From the NCBI GenBank assembly GCA_920105625.2, contig OV050030.1, positions 350,300,925 to 350,364,924 of the forward strand: DNA of 64,000 bases, read 5' to 3'. This DNA comes from Clusia tigrina. Its lineage: Eukaryota; Arthropoda; Insecta; Diptera; Clusiidae. The notes beneath the pieces were generated by a model. That model had not been told where the DNA came from, did not search any database, and saw only the letters and a program-made list of their open reading frames with translations. This document shows, in pieces, positions 42,618 to 53,060 of this stretch. Every line of letters starts with the position of its first letter. Positions within the stretch are counted from its first letter, which is position 1. A program made the translations under genes and the position numbers.

Positions 42618-43372
42618 TGTTTCGATTTTTCTTTTATCTCCTGAATCGTAGCAAAACGCTTTCCTTTCATCGGTGTATTCAGTTTTGGAAAGAGGAAAAA
42701 GTCACCGGGGGCCAAGTCCGGTGAATACGGTGGTTGAGGCATGATAACGGTTTTGTTTTTGGCCAAAATCAGCTCCTGAGCGATGTCCATGCGACGTTGT
42801 TTTTGCTCAAAATTTAGCAATTTTGGAACAATCTTCGCTGCCGCACGTTTCATGCCTAAAACATCCGTAAAAATTGTTTGGCATGAGCCGAACGATATGC
42901 CAACATCATCAGCAACTTCTCTGATAGTGATTCGACGATTATCCAAACTCATTTTCTTCATTGCGTCAATGTTTTCATCGGTTGTTGACGTGCTCGGGCG
43001 ACCAGGACGAGCATCGTCATTGACATCTTCTCGGCCTTCCTTAAACCGGTTATACCACAATTGAACTTATGTTCTGCTCATAGTAGACTCGTCAAAGGCC
43101 ACAGTCAACATTTCAAATGTCCTTGCGCATTTAATTTAATTTTTTTACACAAAACTGAATACAGTTTCTTTGATCCATTTTTTTCGAATAGTACAAAATC
43201 GAAGAGTACACCAAAACACGACTAACCTTTTTATCTGTCAAAAACAAACTGACAATCCAAAATGCCAACATATATAACAGACATGTGTACCAACATAAAA
43301 AAAAATGCGAACATCGAACGTACGTAACTCACGAAAAGATGAAAATAACGGTTATCTTTTGATCACACCTCG
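42618..43372 (-). mobile_element. Internally deleted mariner, main part of inversion-split copy
   Basis: Same subfamily and same internal deletion as 2329-3250. The terminal repeat GATCACACCTCG ends at 43372 and is followed by TA. Transposase remnants in the minus frame: WYNRFKEGREDVNDDARPGR, ITIREVADDVGISFGSCQ, then after MDIAQE a jump to ILAKNKTVIMPQPPYSPDL. The missing end is at 23196-23369. A 240-codon ORF (43060-42338) that runs from mariner into Jockey is a by-product of the junction. Confidence 0.9.
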
Positions 43373-43799
43373 TATGTAGCATATACGAAAAACAAAAACT
43401 TCCTGAAACTGCACATATTCATTGACGAACGAAATGTTTGATTGGATTAGATTTTGTGAAATTTATGAGCTTCTTCAGACGAATTGCGCAAAAGCATCAA
43501 AAAACCAATATAAACAAAGGTATTGAAATCGTACAAAACTAACACAATTTCAAGCCCACATAAATTTATGTATGGGAGTTAAGAAACACCGTTATGACTA
43601 TTTTTAGAAGATATAAATTTCTTTGCTGTAATGATCTTCTATAGCAGCAATTCAATGTGGTTTAGTAAAATTATTTAATACTGGATAATTTATGCTAAAG
43701 TGGAAACTATTCTTAATATTTTTTATAAAAATAATGATTAGTTTGCTTTCAAAAAAAAGGATGAACAATTAAAAAAAGTAAAAAATAAACACATTTCTC

Positions 43800-43868
43800 A
43801 GCGGACTTGAACTCGGCATCATAAAATTGATAGACCGACGCTTCACCACTTTGCTATCGATCTTTATA
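43800..43868 (-). ncRNA. tRNA-like sequence, second copy
   Basis: The minus strand has GATAGCAAAGTGGTGAAGCG (A-box-like) and GCCGAGTTCAAGTCCGC (B-box-like), with a small anticodon-like hairpin ATCA-ATTTTA-TGAT between them. It shares spacing and the GGTCTA block with 28316-28390. Probably a pseudogene or SINE head. Confidence 0.4.
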
Positions 43869-44107
43869 AAAGATCCTATGCTTGCATATTTATTTTATAT
43901 TGTCAAGTGTTCTAATATGCACGCATTATGCTTTCTCATGACATGGCAAATCTTTCTTATACGCAAAACCACAAATGCTTTGTTTTAAGCCCCACTTTCC
44001 GTATAAAAAACCTTTGCCGTGCAGAAAATTCATTCTTGTGTATTTTACCCCAGCCACATAGAACAGAAAATAAAAATTTGATTTCAAATTTGTCGCTTCT
44101 GCAGTGA

Positions 44108-44131
44108 GCACACACACACACACACACACAC
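44108..44131. repeat. (CA)n microsatellite
   Basis: A run of about 12 CA units. Confidence 0.95.
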
Positions 44132-44214
44132 TAAATTATTCATACGAATGAGCGAACAACAATAGCCATGTGTGTGACTGCCGATGGATACATACTCACG
44201 ACTGCTTCGTGAAA

Positions 44215-44400
44215 TTGCCTATCAGAATTCCAATGTGGTTGCCATCAATTTCAATATGTTGATTATCACTCAAGAGAGCAATGAAAGGTCTTTCTGTATA
44301 TTGTTTTTGGTACTGATGTGTACATGCATTTTGAGTGGTTGTAGGAAAAGAAACAATCAACCAAGTCGACTTTGTTGACCCCTGCATACATGTAATTCAT
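44215..44400. repeat. Dispersed repeat A, copy 3 (partial)
   Basis: Blocks TTCCAATGTGGTTGCCAT, CAATATGTTGATTATCACTC and AGCAATGAAAGGTCTTTC match 34235-34300 closely. Its right part, ending near AAGTCGACTTTGTTGACCCC, resembles 23835-23865. Confidence 0.6.
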
Positions 44401-44579
44401 ATATAAGTCGTAATAATACAAATGTTCTTATTCGACAGTGTATATTAAATGTATTCAAGAGCCGTAGATTCACATTTTTTCATAAGTCTAAATAATATAA
44501 ATGCAGTTGCACATTTTTTATATGTACTCGTATATTAATAATTATTAATAAATGGAACTATATTTACGATGGAACTACA

Positions 44580-45180
44580 TTGACGTCGAGTAAACTCAAA
44601 AAATTGCCGGTCTCCAGACCTAATGGGCATTTGGATAATCTTAATAGTTTTATTGAGTTTATCCAGAGTTTGAAATTGTTGTTCCTTGTTACAATACATT
44701 GCATTGACGGGTTACTCTACACCCTATGCAGTATACGAGCACTCTGCAATGATTTGTTTAGCGACGAGTCAGTTAATTATGTTATGATTGGTAAGTTGAA
44801 TCAGGGCTATCTAGAAAATTTATTTTCCGTACTGAGATCTAACCTTGGAGACAATGTTAATCCCTCAGAAGGAGAAAAGAAATATCTGACGGCTAGATTA
44901 TTATCTATGAAAATCGTCACACGGTCATTCTTATTGAATACAAACTGCACGATGATCATGATACTAATCTGGACTGGAACTTCTCACTGACATCGGAAGC
45001 TAATATTGTATCGTATGACCAAATTATTGATTAGTTATGCATACTTCCGGACAATCTTGATAATTCTAATATTCACGGCGAAATGACACCAAATCTGCTA
45101 CTTAAAAATTCTCCTAATATATTTTTCCAGATCTGCCAAATACACTTTAAGTATTTGGAGACATATTTCCTCTCATCTGT
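44580..45180 (+). pseudogene. P-element-like (THAP/P superfamily) transposase fragment
   Basis: In the 44580-44990 frame the segment NYVMIGKLNQGYLENLFSVL and RSNLGDNVNPSE resembles the C-terminal region of P-type transposases, where an L-N-Q-D-x-L-E-x-F-F/S motif holds the last acidic catalytic residue. Here the Asp of that motif is Gly, while the Glu is kept. Upstream helical sequence (SFIEFIQSLKLLFLV) fits the insertion-domain tail. No terminal repeats were found. Identification rests on one motif and its surroundings. Confidence 0.5.
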
Positions 45181-45228
45181 TACACAAGACATTTAAAACA
45201 GCAAATAGTTGTATCGTGTGTAACCGAA

Positions 45229-46215
45229 ACTAATAAAAAGGAGTACAGTCTGAAGACCGGCTTTACGTTTTCTTGTGCGAGTTATGGAATGAGGATGTCT
45301 GCTACATAAATCATCATTAGGAGCATATCGACCTCATTTCTTGAGAATGGCTTTGTAGTGACAATATAACTACTAATATAAAATTAGTCCAAAAATATTG
45401 CATAGGTCGTAAGTTATAATAATATGTCAAGAATATGCGTGGCTGGATAAATAACATGCCCAATTTTTGTGTGCTGTTTAAAGTTAGTACCAGCAATCTT
45501 CCTGTGAAATTTCGTTGCTAAATCTTTAGTAGGAACCTAGTAATGATTTTTGGTTAATTTTGGGCGTGGCAGTAGTATTATGATATCCATATTCTGCAGG
45601 CACACTATTATGGACCCTATGTATATTTCTGCCAATTTTTTTTCCCGAAGGCGTCAATACAACCATATGTAGACTAATTACAATTTTAGACCCTAAATTT
45701 CCTTATGTGAAAAGTGGGCATGTATTTTCTTTGATCAAGCGTGTTTGTTCCTTCCTGTAAAATTTCCTCAAAGAAAGCTCTACCAGATCTTCAGTTATAA
45801 ATATTTGTTAATAGTGGGGGTGTCAGCTAATATATACCGCACAATTTTTGCACAGTATTTAGTAGGACCCACATCTCCATAACTGCAAATTGCGTCACTA
45901 TTCCATCAATTGGACCGAAGTTATAGTAATTTTAGAAAAGGTAAGAAAAGTTGCTTATATGGGAGGTAGGCGTGGACTTTGTCAAAATCGGCCCATATAG
46001 CAATCTAGTTCTGTATCTTTGTTCAGGCTATACTTTTGCGAAATTTCATTAAGGTGGCTCAAACGGTGTAAAAATTGCTTAGAAAGTGATTCTGATCATG
46101 TCTGTATATATATGTCTATACCTACCACACGTCCTTCTTAAAGTTGCAACCCCTCTCAAAAGCACAAAATTAGTATACCCTATTTACCTTTTTTAAAGGT
46201 GAAGAGTATTAAAAT
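45229..46215 (+). repeat. Dispersed repeat B, copy 1
   Basis: About 1 kb of non-coding repeat with GGCTTTGTAGTG, CACTAATATAA-like, AAATTTCGTTG and AATGATTTTTGGTTAATT blocks, shared with 55783-56260. Its right third is shared, inverted, with 47470-47597 and 48859-49012. The right end can form a stem (TTTACCTTT with AAAGGTGAA) at about 46182-46205. No ORF. Confidence 0.7.
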
Positions 46216-46261
46216 TGATGGTATATATTATAATTTGTTTAAAATCTGGCTCATAAGTCTG

Positions 46262-47469
46262 TTGGCCGGAGTCTCTTTAACCGTCGACTGATGGTGTTTT
46301 CTTTTCAACTATATGGCTTAGTTCATTGTTATGGTGCGAGAGAAGTTTATATCTGTAACTAATGGGTCTTATCTCCTCGCTAATCAGTGGAATTTTTAGA
46401 TCACAATGTATTGCGTCGCTTTGTACATACCATGGTGCATTTAAAATTGTTCGTAATATTTTGTTTTGAAACCTTTGGATACTTTCAACACTCGCTTTGT
46501 TGGCGGTGCCCCATATTTTTAGCCCATAGGTCCAGATTGGCTTTAAAATTTGTTTATATATTAGTAGTTCATTGTGGGTTGTAAGTTTCGACTTTTTTCC
46601 TAGGAGCCAGTATAGTTGTCCGAACTTAAATTTCATATGCTCACGTTTTCTAAGAATATGTTGTTTCCATGTCACTTTGTTATCTATATGCATTGCAAGA
46701 TATTTAGCGTTGTTTTCAATATCCAAAAGCTGAACCAATCCATTAATTTGTCTAAGATTTTTTGAAGGGTTGCTTTTGTAATGCAATTATTCGATTTAAG
46801 AATGACAGTATCCGTTCGCAAATGTTCCAATCATAGCGGCGTTTTCATTTGGCTTGGGGTTATCAGATTTGAATATCAGGTATAAATTTGGTCCTAGTAC
46901 ACTACCTTGAGGGACGCCAGCACTTGCTTTATGTAATTGCAAGAATCTTTTTTCATCCAGGTCTGATATGATTTTGTCGGTAACTCTATGTACTTATTGT
47001 ATCCATATTGGTGGTCAGGTATAACTTTTTTTCCAGGAAGTTAAGGAATAGCTTTTCACAAAGTTTTGATACGGTAGGTAAGAGGCTGATCGGTCGGTAT
47101 GAGGTCAATTTCATTGTGTCTTTTCCTGGCTTTAGGATGTGTATTATTTTTGAAACTTTCCATACCTTTGGGAAGTATTTTTGTCTTAATATATATGTTA
47201 CTTACCTTTCATAACATATTGCACAGTCTGGTAGTTCTTTGAGGATATCTCCAGTTATAAGGTCATATCTTGGATTGGTGTTTTGAGGGCAACGTTGAGA
47301 CACAATTTCTGCTGGACTATTTTCTAAATGAATCCCAGTCTTTTTCATCAAACAAGTGTAGTGCTGGGAAAACTAATTGTAGGCTATTTGAGTATTCTAT
47401 AATGACTGGCGAGTTGTCTGAAGATGGTTCGAAGCACGATTTAGCTACCATACTTTTTACATCAATATT
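46262..47469 (-). pseudogene. Jockey-clade LINE 4 fragment
   Basis: The minus-strand frame 46786-46277 is open for 169 codons: AKYLAMHIDNKVTWKQHILR, GQLYWLLGKKSKLTTHNEL, LIYKQILKPIWTYGLKIWG and ILRTILNAPWYVQSDAIHCD, the ORF2 C-terminal part. Farther upstream (47200-46800) RT pieces appear in broken frames (LTSYRPISLLPTVSKLCEK, SAGVPQGSVLGP), with the palm second motif deleted. Both ends are truncated by dispersed repeat B. Confidence 0.85.
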
Positions 47470-47597
47470 TGTATGCAATTTACCTTCAAAAAAGGCAAAA
47501 AGGCTATACTAATTTCATGCTTTAGAGAGGGGTTACAATTTCAAGAAGGAGGCGTGACAAATATGGACAAAGATATGCAGATACGAATGCGGATTGA
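47470..47597 (-). repeat. Dispersed repeat B, copy 3, left piece
   Basis: Inverted match to 46100-46195 (CTATACTAATTTCATGCTTT, AGAGGGGTTACAATTTCAAG, AAGGAGGCGTG). Split from its continuation at 48859 by the mariner at 47600-48856. Confidence 0.8.
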
Positions 47598-47599
47598 TA

Positions 47600-48856
47600 T
47601 TGAAGCTACCTAGCGCTAGATGGCAGCACAAATACATAAACTTTTTTTTTTACAAATTACGATCTGTCAAACGTCAGCTGTTAAAATTTCAACCAAATTC
47701 ATCGATTAGTTTATTTGTTGTAGTCGTTTGAAGTAAGCAACTTCTGTGTTTCTTGAAAAATGGAAAAAAGCGTATTTCGTGCAGTGATTAAACACTACTA
47801 TTTGAAAGGAAAAACGGCGAAAGAGACGAAGAAAAGCTCGATAAACATTACGGTGAGTCTGCTCCGTCAGAGTACATGGTAAAATATTGGATTGCTGAAT
47901 TTAAACGCGGCCAAACAAGCACTGCAACTATACCATCAACAGGAAGGCCAAAACAGGTGGTTACTGAAGAAAATATCAAGAAAATCCTCGATATCGTTAT
48001 GAATGATCGCCGAGTCAAGTTGCGTGAGATTGTTGAAATGGTAAACATATCATATGAACGTGTGCTCAACATTTTGCATGAACATTTGCATATGAAAAAG
48101 CTTTCGGCAAGATGGGTGCCGCGTTTGCTCAGTGTCGAACAAAAACAGGTTCGACAGACCACTTCACAGCGGTGTTTGGACATAATAAAGCGTAGTCCTG
48201 TTGATTTTTGGCGTCGATTAATAACTGTTGTTGAAACGTGGGTCCACCACTACACACCTGAAACCAACAATCAATCGAAACAATGGGTGGAAGCTGGTGG
48301 AAGTGCTCCGAAGAAGGCGAAGGCAGTGAAATCGGCTGGCAAGGTTATGGCCACTGTATTTTAGGATGCACACGGAATATAGCTCATCGATTATCTTGAA
48401 AAAGGATCCACAATCACAGGAAAGTATTATCGTACATTATTGGATCAATTGATTGATGCAATCAAGGAAAAACGACCACATTTAAAGAAGAAAAAAATGC
48501 TCTTTCTTCAAGACAACGCACCGGTTCACACAGCATTAGATACGATGCTAAAATTACGTGAAATAAACTTCGAATTGGTTAATCATCCACCTTATAGTCC
48601 AGATTTAGCTCCTAGTGACTTTTTCCTGTTTACAAACTTGAAAAAATGGCTCGCAGGAAAAAGATTCATCTCAAACGAAGAAGTGATTACCGAAAATTAA
48701 GCGTATTTTGAGGGGTTCCCGAAATCGTATTATTCAGATGGTATAAAAAAGTTGGAATATCGTCTTACTAAGTGTGTCGAAGTAAAAGGAGACTATGTTG
48801 CGAAAGAAATGGTTTTTGAAAAAAAAAAATTTTTTTTACTACTTAGGTAGCTTCAA
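47600..48856 (+). mobile_element. Mariner (DD34D), near full length
   Basis: 1257 bp with terminal inverted repeats TTGAAGCTACCTAG and (right end) TAGGTAGCTTCAA, and TA on both sides. It is inserted in dispersed repeat B. The ends and transposase differ from the mariners at 2329 and 42618, so it is a second lineage. Confidence 0.9.
47761..48700 (+). pseudogene. Mariner transposase, inactivated
   Basis: Starts at ATG 47761 (MEKSVFRAVIKHYYLKGKTA). A small deletion near 47833 shifts the frame to 47876-48364 (WIAEFKRGQTSTATIPSTGR, VNISYERVLNILHEHLHMKK, RWVPRLLSVEQ). At about 48230 the first catalytic site reads VVETWVHHYTPE, with Val where mariners have Asp. A stop at 48362 follows. The third block, 48440-48700, keeps the second and third aspartates (FLQDNAPVHTA, YSPDLAPSDFFLF) 34 residues apart. 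Frameshift, stop and loss of the first Asp make it inactive. Confidence 0.9.
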
Positions 48857-48858
48857 TA

Positions 48859-49012
48859 TAAATCCGCCCTCGTATCATCAGAATCACTTTCTAAGCAAAT
48901 CCGTCTGTGGCCACGATTTTAGAGCTATCATAATGAAATTTTGCTAAAGTATAGTATAAACAAAGATACAGAATCAAATTACTATATGGACCGATTTGCA
49001 CAAAGACCACGA
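48859..49012 (-). repeat. Dispersed repeat B, copy 3, right piece
   Basis: Inverted match to 45965-46095 (CAGAATCACTTTCTAAGCAA, AACAAAGATACAGAA, CTATATGGACCGATTT). It ends abruptly where the LTR at 49013 begins. Confidence 0.8.
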
Positions 49013-49524
49013 TGTTGTGAGTCAAACTCACAATGTCCGCTAAACCCAAGTAGTTATTAGATTATTATTTATTATTAATAAAATAATAAACGTACATAGC
49101 CCCAAGGGGCACGTATAATACAATAAAAATATTACTATAAAGTAAAAGTCGATTGCATGATTTTATGTGCACGCATTTAACAATTGAACTGCAATGAACT
49201 TTCACTACAGACTGGTCAGCACTTTCCCATAAGTGTGCCACTCGATTATTGCATTAGCAGACAATTGCACAATGTGCAAACTAAAAAGTCGAGCAATTAG
49301 AAATAACAATGAGGGCAATTAGAAATATTAAAGTAGAACGTTAAGATACAACAATGTAAATAGTATATAAGCAGGTGCGGGGGCGTTCAAGGGCGTTTCT
49401 ATTCGCGCGGTTAGTAAGTGGACTCAGCTGCTGATAAGCGCCCAGCTAACGTTCCTCAGTGCATAAATACAGGGATAAAGTTATATCCAACGGGTAAGAT
49501 ATATTCGGCAAACACAGATATAAT
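49013..49524 (+). repeat. 5' LTR of a Ty3/gypsy-type element
   Basis: The left border is fixed at TGTTGTGAGTCAAACTCACAA, where dispersed repeat B stops; it forms a small palindrome (TTGTGAGT/ACTCACAA). It contains a TATA-like TATATAAGCAGG at about 49364 and a GC-rich start region after it. The right border is placed before TGGCGCAACCGGTAGGAT, which looks like a primer binding site. No second LTR copy is in the window, so the right border is approximate. Confidence 0.6.
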
Positions 49525-49675
49525 TGGCGCAACCGGTAGGATGCGGCTAACATGAGGATAATTGTCGAGCATACTTCCAACATAATTGAAGTAACCGGTA
49601 GGATACGGCCAACATGAAGATAAATGTTGAGGATACCCCCAACATGATTGGCGCAGCCGGTAGGATGACCTACGG
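49523..49675 (+). repeat. 62-bp direct repeats carrying a primer-site-like motif
   Basis: Units start at 49523, 49585 and 49647, exactly 62 bp apart. Each starts ATTG, carries an ACCGGTAGGAT or GCCGGTAGGAT block, and continues GCGGCTAACATGA in the first and ACGGCCAACATGA in the second. The first and third have the full TTGGCGCA(A/G)CCGGTAGGAT; the third is followed by non-repeat sequence. Confidence 0.85.
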
Positions 49676-50351
49676 TCCCACGAACATCAAAAGAACAATT
49701 GAATGGAGCCATCGAAAAATTGTAAGTATATATTTATTGAAGCGTACTTTAAGTAGATACTTCTGCGACCCTAAAGGCGCGTATCGAGATTTATCGATAG
49801 TGCTGTAATCATTCTTTGTGTTTGAAAATTTTATTTGATGGGGGAAAGTATGGAGAATAATTTCATGAAATCGATCACCTTATTTTAAATGGGTTCATAG
49901 AAAAGTAGTAACAAAATAAACGTTAATATTTATTGGTATAAATAATCTTTATTCACATTCAGTAGCTGTGCAATTAATTAAGTATAATTTTTATACCTAT
50001 GTAATTTGAGTCATTTTGTTTTCTTTACGGCATTTCGCCACAGTTGTATTTCTATGTTGAGCAATGTTTGATTTACTAAATAATAAAACTGAAAACTTAT
50101 TGGTATACTGTTAAGCGTTTTAGTTTACAAATTAAACCTTATTACCTTCAAATGAAGCTAGGTTAATGATAAATATTATAAGCGGAAACAAGAAAACGAA
50201 ATCAGGTCAAATGGAAAATAATTTTAGCGAAGCTATAATTACGCGGCTATGATGAGTTTATGAGGTTTATCGTGGGGCGGATTTCAGTTGGTATAAATTG
50301 AAGCCGATGTTGAGTTAAATAATACAGGATAACGTAATCATAGCTTGTAAG
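49676..50351. other. Leader region of the gypsy-type element, no gene
   Basis: AT-rich sequence between the repeated primer-site motif and gag. No ORF with similarity seen. Confidence 0.5.
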
Positions 50352-51770
50352 ATGTTTATACTGGAGGTTGCTCATGCGGTGGAGAAGTTAGTGCCCATGT
50401 TCTCAGGGGTCGAGCTGTATGATCTGAGAAGTGAGATCAGGCACTTCAAAGAAGGTTGTGATTTAGCACAGCAGAGTATCGCAGGGGCAGACAGGGAACA
50501 CTTAATGAAGTGTATTAGGCAAAGAACCTCAGGTGATGCGTTTGATTTACTAGCACATAGCTCAGTAAGCCCTCTGTCGGATTTGTTTGCACTTTTAGAC
50601 AGAACATATCTGAAACAGAAATTTTATGTCACCCTCATAAAAGAGATCCAGGAGACAACCTAGAAACCCGTTGGGGTCCTGAGAGCCTGGGGAAGAAGGC
50701 TTAGATCATTGGTGAACGCTGCTTAAGTGGAAGCCAACAGGCAGTTTCCAGGAAATATTGCAGCATACAAGGCTCAAGTAGAATGGGCTATGATTTCTGT
50801 ATTCACAGCAGGCCAAATAAATAGGGATTTAGCAAATTACACACTTAAAATAACAGAGAGGAGTATGGCAGAGTTGGTTGAAGCGGTCTCTTCTATTCAA
50901 GCAGCAATCCAACAGCGAACGACAATAGGTGGAATCTGCTAGGCAGGTGTGGTACAACAACGGGTCACTCGAGATGTTGATAGATTTGTGGGCCAATTTC
51001 CACAGCAATGAGACCAAGTATTTCCGGTCGAGAGGTTCCAGCCAAGAAAACCCATTTACTCATTCTGCCGTTAGCTAGGTCATACCAGGGATGAATGATT
51101 TACACGTAAATATACCCCCTACTGTATATAATGCCGAAATATGGTCATGAGGCATATCGACAGTGCCTGGGGGGCGCAGAATGTTATCGGTATAGGAGCC
51201 AGCCAGCGACGCGGTGGCCAGATCCGCCCAGGCAAGAAAGTGTATATAATTTCAACAGACCAAGAGTTAATTCCACAGAAGGATTTAGCCAAGGAACACC
51301 ACGGGGAGCGACCATATTTGAATTCAAGAAGTGAAGCGAGGATGAACAACACCGCACAGGGGTTGAATGCTTCTCATGTGGACGAATGAGACATCGAGCA
51401 GCAGAATGCAGGCAAAAACAATCCTAACAAAGGGCCTAGGGAAACTTCGAGCTCCCCAGTCGAAGCCAATAGACTGGAAAGCCAAGAAGGACAAAGCAAA
51501 TAGCAGTCCGAAAGTAGCAAGGAGAGTGGATCGCGTGTCAAGCGATGTAGGGGCGATGGCCCAAGAGAGGGAGGAGCATGAGGAACTCCATTTCTCTATT
51601 TGTAGTAGTAGAGTTAAGTTTTGATAAAATTAGGAAGTATAGGCCGGTAGCCGTAAAAACCATAGAGGAATACAAGGAGAAGAAAGCTAGGTTAACACGT
51701 AAGGTATGTATATATAAGGAAGAACTAAAACTCTTGGTGGGAGAGTATCAAGGAGTTAGGGAATAAATAC
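50352..51770 (+). pseudogene. Gag of the gypsy-type element at 49-54 kb, degenerate
   Basis: 50352-50663 reads as a capsid N-terminal part (LVPMFSGVELYDLRSEIRHF, HLMKCIRQRTSGDAFDLLAH). After a stop, 50727-50942 carries helices EANRQFPGNIAAYKAQVEWA and SMAELVEAVSSIQAAI. The region 51100-51770 is polar and basic, with a decayed Cys motif near 51370 (ECFSCGRMRHRAAEC in one frame, a CCHC-type knuckle) and Lys-rich sequence. Several stops. Protease follows. Confidence 0.7.
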
Positions 51771-51779
51771 GCATCCATT

Positions 51780-52200
51780 TTGGGAAGGCGTTTTTTCGTG
51801 TTTAATAGAACAGCCGATGCGTTTATCGAGATAACCTGCAAGGAGGCAGCTAGTTGTAAACTATTGCTTTTGGTAGATACAGGAGCGGACAGAAGCTTCG
51901 TTTAATCTAGTGTTCTACGAAAAGGAATGGCAACTGATGAAACGAGTGTGAAGACTCTTATCGGTGCTTTTGGGGGGTGTATTAGAACGCTAAGCTCAGT
52001 TAATGTGAACCACACCGAGTTCAAAGACATACGTTTCAGAATGAACGTGGTGAAACTTGAAAAGGAAGGTGTTCCGGCTGATGGTGTAATCGGTCGGGAT
52101 AACATTTGGGGCCGCAGCATTCTGGATGCAGTAACTAAAGTGTTATCACTATTCGGTAAGAACAGAAATAGGTTTCTGACTCTTCCACTAAGGTTATGGT
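51780..52200 (+). pseudogene. Aspartic protease of the gypsy-type element
   Basis: The active-site block LLLVDTGADRSFV reads at about 51867-51905 and is closed by a stop. It continues in 51927-52202 (DETSVKTLIGAFGGCIRTLS, PADGVIGRDNIWGRS), where GVIGRDN is the second conserved retropepsin motif. Confidence 0.78.
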
Positions 52201-53060
52201 AGGTTTAAGGATAGTAGTCAGGATATGGTAGGCACGAGGACAACGAGAGTTATTACTCTCCGTGTGAACAGAACCTTCGGACAGTTGTTTTGCACAATCA
52301 GTAGCTATCTAGGATAGAAGAAATCCAGGACCAATTAGGACATAATAGATACTTTTCCACGCTTGATTTCGCCAGTGGCTACCATCAGGTTCTGGTGGAC
52401 ACCCAAGATAAGCAGTAAACCGCGTTCAGTACCAGTTTGGGGCACTAAAAGTTCAATAGGATGTCTTATGGAATAATAGGAGCACCGGCTACCTACCAGC
52501 GGCGAATGAACCATGTGCTAACAGTCTTTCAAGGGGTAGATTGTTTCGTGTATCTACATGATATTGTAATCTAGGGGAAGAACTTGCAGCAGCATTCGCA
52601 ACACTTGTACAAGGTGCTCCAGAAATTGTGAGAATACAATTTGAAATTGAACACAGAGAAGTGTAAATTTTTGCGAAGAGAAGTGGTTTATTTAGGCCAT
52701 CGTTGCTCAGAGGCAGGAGAACTGCCTGACCCGCAGAAGATGGAATGCTTAAAGAATTTAGCAATTCTAAGAAATAGAAAGAAGTGCAAGCATTCTTAGG
52801 ACTAGTGAACTATTATAGAAAGTTCGTAGAAGCACTAGCCATAGTGTGGGTTACGAAGAATTATAGGGCATATTTGCTAGGACGCCCATTGAAAAATTAT
52901 ACCGACCGTCAACCGTTGAGAGGCATCGCCAATTTAAAAAACCAAACGTCTAGGCTAGCCAGGTTCAGACACAAATTATCTGAGTATGATTTTGAAATCA
53001 TATACAAGCCTGGGAAAATATGTAAATGCAGACGCACTAAGCAGACTGCCTGAAGAGCAA
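52201..53060 (+). pseudogene. RT and RNase H of the gypsy-type element, degenerate
   Basis: RT pieces lie in broken frames: STLDFASGYHQVLVD-like sequence at about 52358-52400, MSYGIIGAPATYQR-like at about 52462-52505, and VYLHDIVI where YLDD is expected at about 52550. RNase H/thumb: VQAFLGLVNYYRKFVEAL, AIVWVTKNYRAYLLGRPL, NYTDRQPLRGIAN and SRLARFRHKLSEYDFEIIYK in 52784-53053. The joint between LVNYYRKFVE and ALAIVWVTK lacks the RNase H first half, so an internal deletion is likely. Confidence 0.8.

Larger units (their letters stand above)
43373..44579. other. AT-rich sequence with repeat remnants, no gene
   Basis: Holds a tRNA-like stretch (43800-43868), a CA microsatellite (44108-44131) and dispersed repeat A (44215-44400). 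Otherwise nothing recognisable. Confidence 0.55.

Noticed and set aside
42338..43060. 240-codon ORF joining a mariner transposase to a LINE C-terminus
   Set aside because: It crosses the inversion junction at 42617; an accidental fusion, not a domesticated gene.
43926..44129. Minus-strand ORF with Val-Cys repeats
   Set aside because: Its start is the (CA)n microsatellite.
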